DNA of 14,855 bases from FEN-727 sp036508635 (GTDB lineage Bacteria > Actinomycetota > Geothermincolia > Fen-727 > Anoxymicrobiaceae). Each line of letters opens with the position of its first letter. Within the stretch, counting starts at the first letter, position 1. The notes below the pieces were generated by a model. That model was not told where the DNA came from and searched no databases. It was given only the letters and a program-made list of their open reading frames with translations. The position numbers and the translations under genes are program-made. Below are positions 7,356 to 14,835 of the stretch, one piece after another. The stretch is from positions 1-14,855 of the forward strand of contig DATCGY010000013.1 in NCBI GenBank assembly GCA_036508635.1, given 5' to 3'.

Positions 7356-8771
7356 TTGCCAGATATCTCTTTTGGCACCGATGGTTGGCGCTCGACCGTG
7401 GACACGGACTTCAACAAGGAGAAGGTGGCCATCGTCACGCAAGGGATCGCCAACTACCTCTACCAGAAACAGATGGCACAGAAAGGTTGCGTGGTGGCGT
7501 ACGATACACGCGCGCACTCCGAGCCTTTTGCGGACCTCGTGTCCAACATCCTGGCAAGGAACGGCATCGCGGCCCTCAAGAACGAGACGTTCTGCCCGAC
7601 CCCCCAGGCCGCTTTCGCGGTTCTGGAGTCGGGTGCAGCCGGCGCGATAATGTTGACCGCAAGCCATAACCCGCCAAACTACAACGGGATAAAGTTTATT
7701 CCCCACTATGCCGGGCCCGCTACCCCCGATATCACGGACGATATCGAATGGGAGATCGGAAAGATCCTTGAATCCGGGGAAACTGAACCGCCCACCGGGC
7801 GCACCCTCGGGCCTGTCAGGAAGCTCGATGTCGGCAACCAGTACATCAGGCAACTCCTCTCACTCGTCGAGACACAGGTAATCGAGCACTCGGAGATCAA
7901 AGTACTGTTCGATCCGATGTACGGCGCCGGACAGAACATATTCATGCGCACCCTCTATCACATGTCCGTCTACGTGATACCGCTGCACTGCCACCTGGAT
8001 CCCGAGTTCGGTGGGTGGCTCCCCGAGCCCACTGAGAAAAATCTGCAGGACCTCAAGAAGGCGGTGTTAGACAACAAGGCGGATGTGGGCATAGCGCTCG
8101 ATGGTGACGCCGACAGGTTCGGTGTCATCGACTCGTTAGGCGTGTATCTCACTCCAAACAGGGCACTGACGCTGATGCTCTGGTACCTGCTCACTTACAA
8201 ACCGACCGGCGGTGCGGTGGCGCGCACGGTTGCGACGACCCACATGCTGGATACCATTGCCGAGCACAACGGTTGCCGCGTGCTCGAGACCCCTGTCGGT
8301 TTCAAGTACATCGGCGAACTGATGCGCGAAAAGACGATAATACTTGGTGGCGAAGAGAGCGGCGGCATGAGCATAGCGGGACATATTCCCGAGAAGGACG
8401 GCCTGATCGCCGGGCTGATCCTCATAGAGATAGCGGCCCGCTTCAAGAAACCACTGTCCGAACTTCTCGACAATATCTATAGAGAGTTCGGCCCCTGCTT
8501 CGACGAACGCATCGACATTCCCATACCACAGGCTCGCAAGGAAGAGCTCATGGTCTCATTGCGCGACAATCCTCCCGCCGAGCTCGCTGGCGAGGAAGTC
8601 GTCAGGGCCGACCTCAGGGACGGCGTCAAGGTGGTGACGGCGGACCAGACGTGGATGCTGGTGCGCGCCTCGGGCACTGAGCCGCTGGTCCGGGTCTACA
8701 TCGAAGCCCGCAGCCGGGAGGCTTTCGAAAAAGTGAGGAGTTCCGCGCTCGAAATAGTAAAAGAAAAGTAG
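7356..8771 (+). CDS. Phosphoglucomutase/phosphomannomutase family enzyme (alpha-D-phosphohexomutase)
   Basis: This cytosolic enzyme of 471 residues interconverts hexose-6-phosphate and hexose-1-phosphate through a phosphoserine intermediate. All four signatures are intact: FGTDGWR at residues 6-12, the catalytic serine loop TASHNP (T101-P106, Ser103 phosphorylated), the Mg loop DGDADR (D249-R254), the sugar-binding loop GGEESG (331-336) and the phosphate-binding loop RASGTEP (R437-P443). Length is normal for the family. The loop GEESG fits enzymes acting on glucose and/or mannose phosphates; which is preferred cannot be read here. The gene sits 43 bases after a nucleotidylyltransferase whose own mutase domain has lost these residues, so it probably supplies the sugar-1-phosphate for that enzyme. 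It is separated from the Memo-like gene by 26 bases. Confidence 0.92.
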   Translation: MPDISFGTDGWRSTVDTDFNKEKVAIVTQGIANYLYQKQMAQKGCVVAYDTRAHSEPFADLVSNILARNGIAALKNETFCPTPQAAFAVLESGAAGAIMLTASHNPPNYNGIKFIPHYAGPATPDITDDIEWEIGKILESGETEPPTGRTLGPVRKLDVGNQYIRQLLSLVETQVIEHSEIKVLFDPMYGAGQNIFMRTLYHMSVYVIPLHCHLDPEFGGWLPEPTEKNLQDLKKAVLDNKADVGIALDGDADRFGVIDSLGVYLTPNRALTLMLWYLLTYKPTGGAVARTVATTHMLDTIAEHNGCRVLETPVGFKYIGELMREKTIILGGEESGGMSIAGHIPEKDGLIAGLILIEIAARFKKPLSELLDNIYREFGPCFDERIDIPIPQARKEELMVSLRDNPPAELAGEEVVRADLRDGVKVVTADQTWMLVRASGTEPLVRVYIEARSREAFEKVRSSALEIVKEK

Positions 8772-8797
8772 CGTCCACAGCGAAGGGGGTGCCTGCG

Positions 8798-9655
8798 ATG
8801 CCCATGGAATATCTACAGCTTTGTTGTGTGACCCCACATCCGCCCATCCTGGTCCCGGAGGTCGGCGGGCGCGAGGCCCTGAAGGTTGAAAAGACCGGCC
8901 GCGCGCTCGGATATCTTGCTGCCGAAATCGAGTCGATCGATCCCGACACGATAGTCATCATGTCTCCCCACACGCCGATCTTCACCGATGCGTTCGCCGT
9001 AAAGGTGGCACCTCATCTCGAAGGCTCCTTCAGGTCGTTCGGCGCCGCAAGCGTGATAGTGAGGGCCGAGCCGGACCTCGAACTGTCAGAGGCGATAATC
9101 AGGTCCGCCGGCGAAGCCGGCATCAGGGTCAAAAAGTCAGGCGATGGTCCCATGACAAAGGGAAGCGAGCTCGACCATGGCATACTGGTGCCACTCTATT
9201 TTCTCGAGAAGAAGACGTACCCACTGGTCTGCCTGTCCCTTTCATCCCTCGAGTACCGGGACCATTACAGGCTCGGTACCTGTGTCAGGGAAGCCGCGGC
9301 CGGCCTCGGAAGAAAGATAGTCTTCATAGCCTCCGGTGACATGTCGCATTACCTGAGTGATTCCGGGCCTTACGGATATAATCCCAACGGAGAGAGGTTC
9401 GACCGACAGATAGTCGAGATCATAAACAGTGGCGAGTACAGGCGATTGTTCGAGCTGGACCCTTTCATGGTCGAGCAGGCCGGCGAATGCGGCTTGAGGT
9501 CGATTTTCGCACTGGCCGGCGCGGTTGACGGTTATTCGGTTGAAAGCAAGGTGCTCTCTTACGAGGGCACTTTCGGTGTGGGTTACATGGTGGCCAGGGT
9601 TGTGCCCGGTGAACCCGATCCCGAGCGTACTCTGGGCGCTGCAACCGGTAGTTGA
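8798..9655 (+). CDS. AmmeMemoRadiSam system protein B (Memo/LigB-like)
   Basis: The protein has 285 residues from ATG 8798, chosen because AAGGGGG (8783-8789) is 8 bases upstream. GTG 8789 overlaps that site and ATG 8804 is 14 bases away. It belongs to the Memo / class III extradiol dioxygenase-like superfamily. Candidate metal or active-site residues are His14 (TPHPP), His58 (SPHTP), His127 (LDHG), His184 (SGDMSH) and Cys231 (GECGLRS); H14, H58, H184 and C231 mirror the His/His/His/Cys set of Memo proteins. The C-terminus YEGTFGVGY is typical. The reaction of the bacterial group is not established in my knowledge. In many relatives this domain is the N-terminal half of one protein with AMMECR1 at its C-terminus; here AMMECR1 is the next gene, 15 bases on. 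A plain aromatic-ring dioxygenase is the alternative, made unlikely by that neighbour. Confidence 0.86.
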   Translation: MPMEYLQLCCVTPHPPILVPEVGGREALKVEKTGRALGYLAAEIESIDPDTIVIMSPHTPIFTDAFAVKVAPHLEGSFRSFGAASVIVRAEPDLELSEAIIRSAGEAGIRVKKSGDGPMTKGSELDHGILVPLYFLEKKTYPLVCLSLSSLEYRDHYRLGTCVREAAAGLGRKIVFIASGDMSHYLSDSGPYGYNPNGERFDRQIVEIINSGEYRRLFELDPFMVEQAGECGLRSIFALAGAVDGYSVESKVLSYEGTFGVGYMVARVVPGEPDPERTLGAATGS

Positions 9656-9670
9656 AGGGACGTGTGTTTC

Positions 9671-10195
9671 ATGACCGAACAGGAAAAGGAAAGCGAGCAC
9701 GCGAAGCTGGCGCGCAAGGTCGTAGAGTCGTTCGTGAGCGGCACCGAAGCTCCCGACGTCAGCGACGCGCCGGAAGAGCTGAAGAACAAGAAGGCAGGAG
9801 TCTTCGTATGCCTCAAGAAAGACGGCGACCTTCGCGGGTGCATCGGCACCATACAACCGGTCGCCATGAACATAGCCGAGGAGATACGGAACAACGCCAT
9901 AAGCAGTGCCACGCAGGACCCCAGGTTCATGCCGGTAACTGTCGACGAACTCGATAGTATAAGGTACTCTGTAGACGTCCTGGGCGACGCCGAGGACATT
10001 CCCGACATTAGCTATCTCGACCCCGGTGTATACGGAGTTATCGTACGTTCGCGCGGAAGATCAGGTCTCCTGCTGCCCGACCTTGAAGGTGTCGATACGC
10101 CGGAGGACCAGGTGCGGATAGCAAGCATGAAGGCAGGCATCAAACCCGGGGAGCCGGTGAAGCTCCAGCGCTTCAAAGTGACCAGGCACGACTGA
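9671..10195 (+). CDS. AmmeMemoRadiSam system protein A (AMMECR1 domain)
   Basis: The protein has 174 residues from ATG 9671. GAAGGGA (9654-9660), overlapping the stop of the previous gene, is 10 bases upstream; the in-frame GTG 9662 is too close to it. The hallmark AMMECR1 motif LRGCIGT is at residues 54-60 with Cys57 conserved, followed by IQP, then A-I-S-x-A-T-x-D-P-R-F-x-P-V and S-V-D-V-L-G. A C-terminal KLQRFKVTR is typical. The domain occurs in all three kingdoms and has been proposed to act in nucleic-acid or protein modification, but its biochemical function is unresolved. It pairs with the Memo-like protein and usually a radical-SAM protein, which is absent here. Its TGA overlaps the ATG of miaA by one base, so the two are probably translationally coupled. 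Confidence 0.92.
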   Translation: MTEQEKESEHAKLARKVVESFVSGTEAPDVSDAPEELKNKKAGVFVCLKKDGDLRGCIGTIQPVAMNIAEEIRNNAISSATQDPRFMPVTVDELDSIRYSVDVLGDAEDIPDISYLDPGVYGVIVRSRGRSGLLLPDLEGVDTPEDQVRIASMKAGIKPGEPVKLQRFKVTRHD

Positions 10196-11205
10196 TGGTC
10201 GAACCCGCCACCTCACGGGAGTTCATCAGGATGCAGCCGAACGCCCAATTGCTGGCGCTCGTCGGGCCGACCGCCGTAGGCAAGACCGCCGCCGCCCTCA
10301 AGATAGCCCCGGACCTTTGTGCCGAGATAATCTCCGCTGACTCGATGCAGGTGTACCGCGGGATGGACATAGGCACGTCCAAGCCTTCCGCGGAAAAAAG
10401 GCACGCGGTGCCGATCCACATGCTGGACATATCCGACCCGGACACCAACTTCTCAGTGGCGCATTTCAAGCAAGTGGCCGACCACGAGGCTTCTCACGTG
10501 CTCGAGCGAGGCAGGTTGCCACTCCTCGTAGGAGGTTCCGGGCTATACTACCGGGCCATCGTCGACGACCTGGATTTTGCGAACGTGGGGGGCACGGACG
10601 AGTTCAGGGTGGAGATAGAGGAGGAGCTCTCGGATATGTCGGAAGACGAGCTCCACGCGCTCCTCGAGGACCTCGACCCTGGTGCATCCGGAGAGATACC
10701 ACCAGCGAACAGAAGACGGGTGCTCAAGGCAATAGAGGTCGCACAAAGAGGCGGCAGGCTCATGTCCGAGAGGCAGGCATCGTGGAGTGATTTCAGCTCG
10801 CCGTACGACCTAAAGGTTGCCGGGCTCGACATGGAGCGCCAGCTCCTGTACCGGATGATAGAGGAGCGCGTGGATTCCATGATGGACGCCGGTCTCGCCG
10901 AGGAGGTCGCTCGCCTGATGAAAGTGGGTCTCAGGCGTGGGACCACCGCGGGAGAAGCCCTCGGTTACCGCCAGTTGCTCGAGTATTTCGAAGGCCTGGT
11001 GACCCTCGAAAAAGCGGTCGAAGAGATAAAGGCCCGCACCAGGCAATACGCCAAGCGCCAACTTACCTGGTTCAGGAAGGATCCGCGCGTCAGGTGGTTC
11101 CGCATAGAAGGCACGCGGGAAGACTCCCCCGAGCAGATCGCGCTTTCGCTGGAGCTGACGGCGCGGCAGATACTTGAATTCCTCTCTCACAAACCCGAGA
11201 ATTAA
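10195..11205 (+). CDS. miaA: tRNA dimethylallyltransferase
   Basis: MiaA transfers a dimethylallyl group from DMAPP to N6 of A37 in tRNAs that read codons starting with U; this aids decoding accuracy and is the first step to ms2i6A. The P-loop is GPTAVGKT (24-31, Lys30), followed by ISADSMQVYRGMDIGT, LVGGSGLYYRAIVDDL, the R-R-V-L-K-A-I-E-V segment and RTRQYAKRQLTWFR near the C-terminus, all diagnostic. From 10195 it has 336 residues and overlaps the AMMECR1 stop as TGATG, which suggests coupling. ATG 10231 is a serious alternative start: GGGAG lies 9 bases before it, and it would begin the protein close to the P-loop, as in most MiaA proteins (324 residues). The following dapF starts 4 bases after the stop. 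Confidence 0.96.
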   Translation: MVEPATSREFIRMQPNAQLLALVGPTAVGKTAAALKIAPDLCAEIISADSMQVYRGMDIGTSKPSAEKRHAVPIHMLDISDPDTNFSVAHFKQVADHEASHVLERGRLPLLVGGSGLYYRAIVDDLDFANVGGTDEFRVEIEEELSDMSEDELHALLEDLDPGASGEIPPANRRRVLKAIEVAQRGGRLMSERQASWSDFSSPYDLKVAGLDMERQLLYRMIEERVDSMMDAGLAEEVARLMKVGLRRGTTAGEALGYRQLLEYFEGLVTLEKAVEEIKARTRQYAKRQLTWFRKDPRVRWFRIEGTREDSPEQIALSLELTARQILEFLSHKPEN

Positions 11206-11209
11206 ATAG

Positions 11210-12043
11210 ATGGAATTCTCCAAGTACGAAGCTACCGCAAATGATTTCATAATGCTGGACCGAACGCGCTCGCCAGGTATCGAAGACCTGACGCCGGAGA
11301 AGGTGCACGCTCTCTGCGACAGGCGGACTGGGGTCGGCGCCGATGGCGTCATAGTCATGTCGACATCCCGGACCGCCGATTTCGCGATGCGCATTTTCAA
11401 CGCCGACGGGAGCGAGGCGCAGATGTGCGGCAACGGCGTCAGGGCCATCTTCCTCTTCGCTCTCGACCGCGGCTTCCTTGATGTTACCGGGGCTACTCTC
11501 GAGACCGTCGCCGGAATAAAGACGGTGCAGGGCGCGCGTACGGCCCGAGGTGTCGGGCTCTTCACTGTTAACATGGGATCGCCCACGTGGATCCGGCCGG
11601 AGATACCGATGGTGGGGGAGGGAGAAGCAATAGGGGTTCCGGTTTCCCCGGGAAACGGAACCGAGCTCAGCGCCACGTGCGTATCGATCGGCAACCCGCA
11701 CTGCGTCTTCTTTGTGAAATCCGTTCGGGATTACCCCCTCGCCGAAGTTGGGCCGCGCGTCGAGAAAGACCCGCTCTTCCCGGAACACACAAATGTAGAG
11801 ATCGTCTCAGTCGCCGGACCCGGGCGCCTCGAGATGCGCGTCTGGGAGCGCGGTGTCGGAGAGACGATGGCATGTGGGACGGGAGCTTGCGCATCTCTCG
11901 TGGCCGCCAACCTGAACGGCCTGGCGGGCAAGCGCGCTACCGTCTCGCTGACAGGTGGCGACCTCGAGGTGGAATGGATGGAGGACGGCGTGCGGCTGAC
12001 GGGCCCGGCGCGCCACGTATTCGACGGAAAGACGGTGGATTGA
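11210..12043 (+). CDS. dapF: Diaminopimelate epimerase
   Basis: DapF has 277 residues and converts LL-diaminopimelate to meso-diaminopimelate, the direct precursor of lysine and of peptidoglycan cross-links. It is a cofactor-independent two-base enzyme. The catalytic cysteines are Cys73 in MCGNGVR and Cys222 in ACGTGACAS. NADGSEAQ, GNPHCV and E-R-G-V-G-E-T are in place, and the two-fold pseudo-symmetric layout and length are normal. One oddity: the N-terminal motif usually G-x-G-N-D-F reads A-T-A-N-D-F, with the substrate-contacting Asn kept but the glycines replaced. No strong Shine-Dalgarno precedes ATG 11210, only 4 bases after the miaA stop, so translation is likely coupled to miaA. Its TGA abuts the GTG of dapL, the enzyme that makes its substrate. 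Confidence 0.96.
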   Translation: MEFSKYEATANDFIMLDRTRSPGIEDLTPEKVHALCDRRTGVGADGVIVMSTSRTADFAMRIFNADGSEAQMCGNGVRAIFLFALDRGFLDVTGATLETVAGIKTVQGARTARGVGLFTVNMGSPTWIRPEIPMVGEGEAIGVPVSPGNGTELSATCVSIGNPHCVFFVKSVRDYPLAEVGPRVEKDPLFPEHTNVEIVSVAGPGRLEMRVWERGVGETMACGTGACASLVAANLNGLAGKRATVSLTGGDLEVEWMEDGVRLTGPARHVFDGKTVD

Positions 12044-13201
12044 GTGAGGATATCGCGCAAGCTCGACCGCATACCTCCGTACCTCTTTGCGGAGGTCGAC
12101 AGAAAGATAGCCGAGAAAAAGGCACAGGGCGTAGACGTCATAAGCTTTGGTATCGGAGACCCCGACGTTCCTACCCCGGGGCACGTCGTCGACATGCTCT
12201 GCGAGGAGAGCCGCAACCCCGAGAACCATCGCTACCCCGACTACTACGGCCTCGACACATTCCGCGATTCGGCGGCACGATGGTTCAAGCGCAGGTTCGA
12301 CGTCGCTCTCGACCCGGCCACCGAGGTCCTTTCACTCATGGGGTCCAAGGAGGGTGTTGCTCACATGGCGCTTGCCCTTCTCGACCCGGGAGATATCGCG
12401 CTGGTCCCCGAGCCCTCCTACCCGGTATACGCGATGGGCACCCTGCTCGCAGGCGCCGAAAGCCACTTCCTGTCGCTCACTGAAGAGAACGGGTTCCTGC
12501 CGGACCTCGGCTCGGTGCCGGACGACATAGCCGCCAGGTCGAAGGTCCTGTGGATCAACTATCCCAATAACCCGACGGGCGCTGTCGCACCGGAAAGCTT
12601 CTTCGTCGAGGCAATCGAATTCGCGCGGGAGCGCGACCTCGTGCTGGCCCATGACAACGCCTACTCCGAGATCACGTATGACGGGTACGTCGCCCCGAGC
12701 ATCTTTCAGTTTGACGGCGGTATTGACGTTGCGATCGAGTTCCACTCCCTATCCAAGACGTTCAATATGACAGGATGGCGCATCGGGTTCGCGTGCGGGA
12801 ACGCCCGGATCGTAGAGGCGCTCGGCACGGTCAAGACGAACATAGATTCCGGCGTCTTCAACCCCATACAGCTCGCCGCGGTGGACGCTCTGGACAACGG
12901 CCGGGACGACTCGCTGGAAATGGTCGAACTGTACAGAAGGCGCAGGGACATCCTCGTCTCTCTCCTCGACTCCCTCGGATGGAAAGCGCCTACCCCGAGG
13001 GGCGGTATATATATCTGGATGCCGGTCCCGGCGGGCTTCGATTCCGTCAGCTTCTCGACCCATGTGCTCGACAGGGCCGGCGTCTTCTTCACGCCCGGGA
13101 ACGCGTACGGCCCATCCGGCGAAGGGTACGTCAGGCTCTCCCTGACCGTCCCCGACGAACGCATCTACGAAGCAGTCAAACGCCTCAAGGAAGTTTTCTA
13201 G
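12044..13201 (+). CDS. dapL: LL-diaminopimelate aminotransferase
   Basis: This fold-type I PLP enzyme of 385 residues would convert tetrahydrodipicolinate and glutamate directly to LL-diaminopimelate, bypassing the succinylase and acetylase steps. Key parts are ISFGIGDPDVPTP, HRYPDYYG, GSKEGVAHM (cofactor phosphate region, typical of DapL), YPNNPTG, DNAYSEITYDG, and SLSKTFNMTGWRIGFA, where Lys238 is the Schiff-base lysine. The C-terminal R of VRLSL fits the carboxylate-binding arginine. The GTG start follows the dapF stop with no gap and has GGTGG about 5 bases upstream. The adjacency to dapF strongly favours DapL over a generic alanine or aspartate aminotransferase, which is the main alternative. 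The stop TAG abuts the TTG start of hflX. Confidence 0.88.
   Translation: MRISRKLDRIPPYLFAEVDRKIAEKKAQGVDVISFGIGDPDVPTPGHVVDMLCEESRNPENHRYPDYYGLDTFRDSAARWFKRRFDVALDPATEVLSLMGSKEGVAHMALALLDPGDIALVPEPSYPVYAMGTLLAGAESHFLSLTEENGFLPDLGSVPDDIAARSKVLWINYPNNPTGAVAPESFFVEAIEFARERDLVLAHDNAYSEITYDGYVAPSIFQFDGGIDVAIEFHSLSKTFNMTGWRIGFACGNARIVEALGTVKTNIDSGVFNPIQLAAVDALDNGRDDSLEMVELYRRRRDILVSLLDSLGWKAPTPRGGIYIWMPVPAGFDSVSFSTHVLDRAGVFFTPGNAYGPSGEGYVRLSLTVPDERIYEAVKRLKEVF
13187..13193 (+). promoter_or_regulatory. Ribosome binding site within dapL for the TTG start of hflX
   Basis: AAGGAAG inside the last codons of dapL is 8 bases from TTG 13202. It supports a TTG start placed immediately after the dapL stop, with zero intergenic bases. 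Confidence 0.65.
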
Positions 13202-14473
13202 TTGACAGCACCTGCCGCTGACGACGAACGAGAACCGTGCCTTCTCGTCGCGGTGCAGTTGCCAGATGTCTCCGAGGAGGAGACCCTCGATTCCCTACAG
13301 GAGCTTGGAGCTCTCGCGCAGACCGCCGGAGCTGATGTTGCAGGCTCCGTGATCCAGAAACGCGCAGCTTACAACCCCTCGACAGTCCTGGGAAAGGGTA
13401 AGCTCGACGAGGTAAACAGTGAAGCTAAATCCCGTGGCGCCGGCCTGGTGATATTTGACAGCGAGCTTACGATAACCCAGCAGGACAGGCTCGCCGACGC
13501 TCTCGACGCCAGGGTCATCGACAGGACGGCGCTAATCCTCGACATTTTCGCACTGCACGCTCACACGCGTGAGGGGACCACCCAGGTGGAGCTCGCGCAG
13601 CTTTCGTATATGCTGCCCAGGATTAGAGGCCAGGGTATCGAGCTGTCCCGCATGGCAGGCGGAATCGGTACGCGCCGCGGCCCTGGTGAGACGAAACTGG
13701 AGGTCGACAGGCGGCGGATAAGGTCTAGGATGAGGAAGCTTGAGCGCGAACTCGACCAGATGGAAGCCGTACGCGTGACCCAGCGAAAACAGCGCGCCAG
13801 GGCCGGACTTCCCTCAATATGTCTCGTCGGTTACACGAACAGCGGAAAGTCATCGCTCCTCAACAGGCTCACAAGCTCAAAGGTCCTGGTGGAAGACCAG
13901 CTCTTCAGCACGCTCGACTCCACTACGAGGAAGGCCGAGCTTCCGGATGGACAGCGCGTGGTCTTCTCCGACACCGTTGGCTTCATACGCAAGCTTCCAC
14001 ACGAGCTCGTGGCCGCGTTCCGCTCGACCCTCGAGGTCGTCAGGGAAGCGGACCTCCTCATCCACGTCGTCGACGCAACGAGAGACGAGACGCTGATCGA
14101 GAGGGTCAGGGCCGTCGAAGAGGTCCTGGCCGACCTGGAATCCTCGGATATACCCAGGATAACCGCTCTCAACAAGATAGATTCGATCGAGCCCAATCAG
14201 CTCGCATACCTTAGACGCTCTTATCCGGATGCGATGCCGATCTCAGCGAAGACGGGTGATGGGGTAGAAGCACTTCTCGATGTGGCAGCCAAACGGATAT
14301 CGAGTTTTCACACCTATACGCTCCACGTGCCGGCCGGAAGGGGAGACGTTATCTCCGCCCTTTACAGGGACGGCTCCGTGAGGAGCCGCGACCTCGACGA
14401 CGACCAGGTGATCCTGGTCGTAAACCTTCCACCGGAAAAGCTTCCGAGGTACTCGGAGTACCTTGGCTCCTGA
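13202..14473 (+). CDS. hflX: GTPase HflX
   Basis: HflX is a translational GTPase that binds the 50S subunit and splits stalled or heat-damaged ribosomes. The 423-residue length is typical. The N-terminal HflX domain contains NPSTVLGKGKLDE and the nucleotide-independent region to about residue 160, then the signature GGIGTRRGPGETKLE and a basic helical linker (RRRIRSRMRKLERELDQM). The G domain has G1 GYTNSGKS (210-217), where Ala is more usual at the Ser214 position; G3 DTVGF (from Asp257) followed by IRKLPHELVAAFRSTLEV; G4 NKID (324-327); and G5 SAK. A short C-terminal beta domain ends in LPPEKLPRYSEYL. Start TTG 13202 abuts the dapL stop. It is the last gene of the operon. Confidence 0.96.
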   Translation: MTAPAADDEREPCLLVAVQLPDVSEEETLDSLQELGALAQTAGADVAGSVIQKRAAYNPSTVLGKGKLDEVNSEAKSRGAGLVIFDSELTITQQDRLADALDARVIDRTALILDIFALHAHTREGTTQVELAQLSYMLPRIRGQGIELSRMAGGIGTRRGPGETKLEVDRRRIRSRMRKLERELDQMEAVRVTQRKQRARAGLPSICLVGYTNSGKSSLLNRLTSSKVLVEDQLFSTLDSTTRKAELPDGQRVVFSDTVGFIRKLPHELVAAFRSTLEVVREADLLIHVVDATRDETLIERVRAVEEVLADLESSDIPRITALNKIDSIEPNQLAYLRRSYPDAMPISAKTGDGVEALLDVAAKRISSFHTYTLHVPAGRGDVISALYRDGSVRSRDLDDDQVILVVNLPPEKLPRYSEYLGS

Positions 14474-14510
14474 CCCGTCGATCCACGATGGAGCACCGGT
14501 TTTTCCACAG

Positions 14511-14532
14511 GATTTGCAATTAATGGCAAATC
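14511..14532 (+). terminator. Possible terminator of the operon
   Basis: GATTTGC pairs perfectly with GCAAATC around the 8-base loop AATTAATG, 37 bases after the hflX stop. It is followed by TTGATTTG, a weak T-rich stretch. The stem is short and AT-rich for this genome, so it may be only part of an RNA structure or a weak terminator. Confidence 0.35.
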
Positions 14533-14806
14533 TTGATTTGTACCTCGACTTGAGGCTCAGAAAATAATTTGCAGTACCTGGGACTTGTTTTGAATCCCAC
14601 AATGCGTTTTGCTCGTTACCGTTTTTCTCAAGCCCTGGAGGTTTGGTCAAGATATCATTTGCGTCATAGTATCGATAACAGCAGCCAAAACGTCGGTTCG
14701 TACAGAAATACAGCAACCCTCGATCAAGGATTAAACCTTAAATTCATGTTCACTGAGCGAGGCAACCCTGTAGGTGTATGATAGACATTTTTTTCGATAA
14801 TTCTTA

Positions 14807-14835
14807 TTGACACACTTCATGTTGTGGTGCAGAAT
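14807..14835 (+). promoter_or_regulatory. Promoter for a gene beyond the window
   Basis: A perfect -35 TTGACA (14807-14812) is followed, after an optimal 17-base spacer, by CAGAAT (14830-14835, 4 of 6 matches to the -10). Transcription would begin near 14842, so the served gene starts past the window edge. The location in an AT-rich gap after the hflX operon supports it. Confidence 0.5.

Noticed and set aside
10810..11694. Minus-strand open frame of 294 codons across miaA and dapF
   Set aside because: No recognisable motif or ribosome binding site; it spans two clearly identified genes on the + strand.
14680..14715. LexA/SOS-type operator in the tail
   Set aside because: GTTCG-like bases occur once but do not form the actinobacterial CGAAC-N4-GTTCG palindrome.
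14620..14725. tRNA or attachment site near GGTTCG at 14695
   Set aside because: The T-loop-like bases are not flanked by pairing stems, and no acceptor, D or anticodon arms can be drawn; no direct repeat marks an attachment site.
14569..14781. 70-codon + strand open frame in the tail
   Set aside because: No ribosome binding site, no motif, and it covers a hairpin in an AT-rich non-coding stretch.
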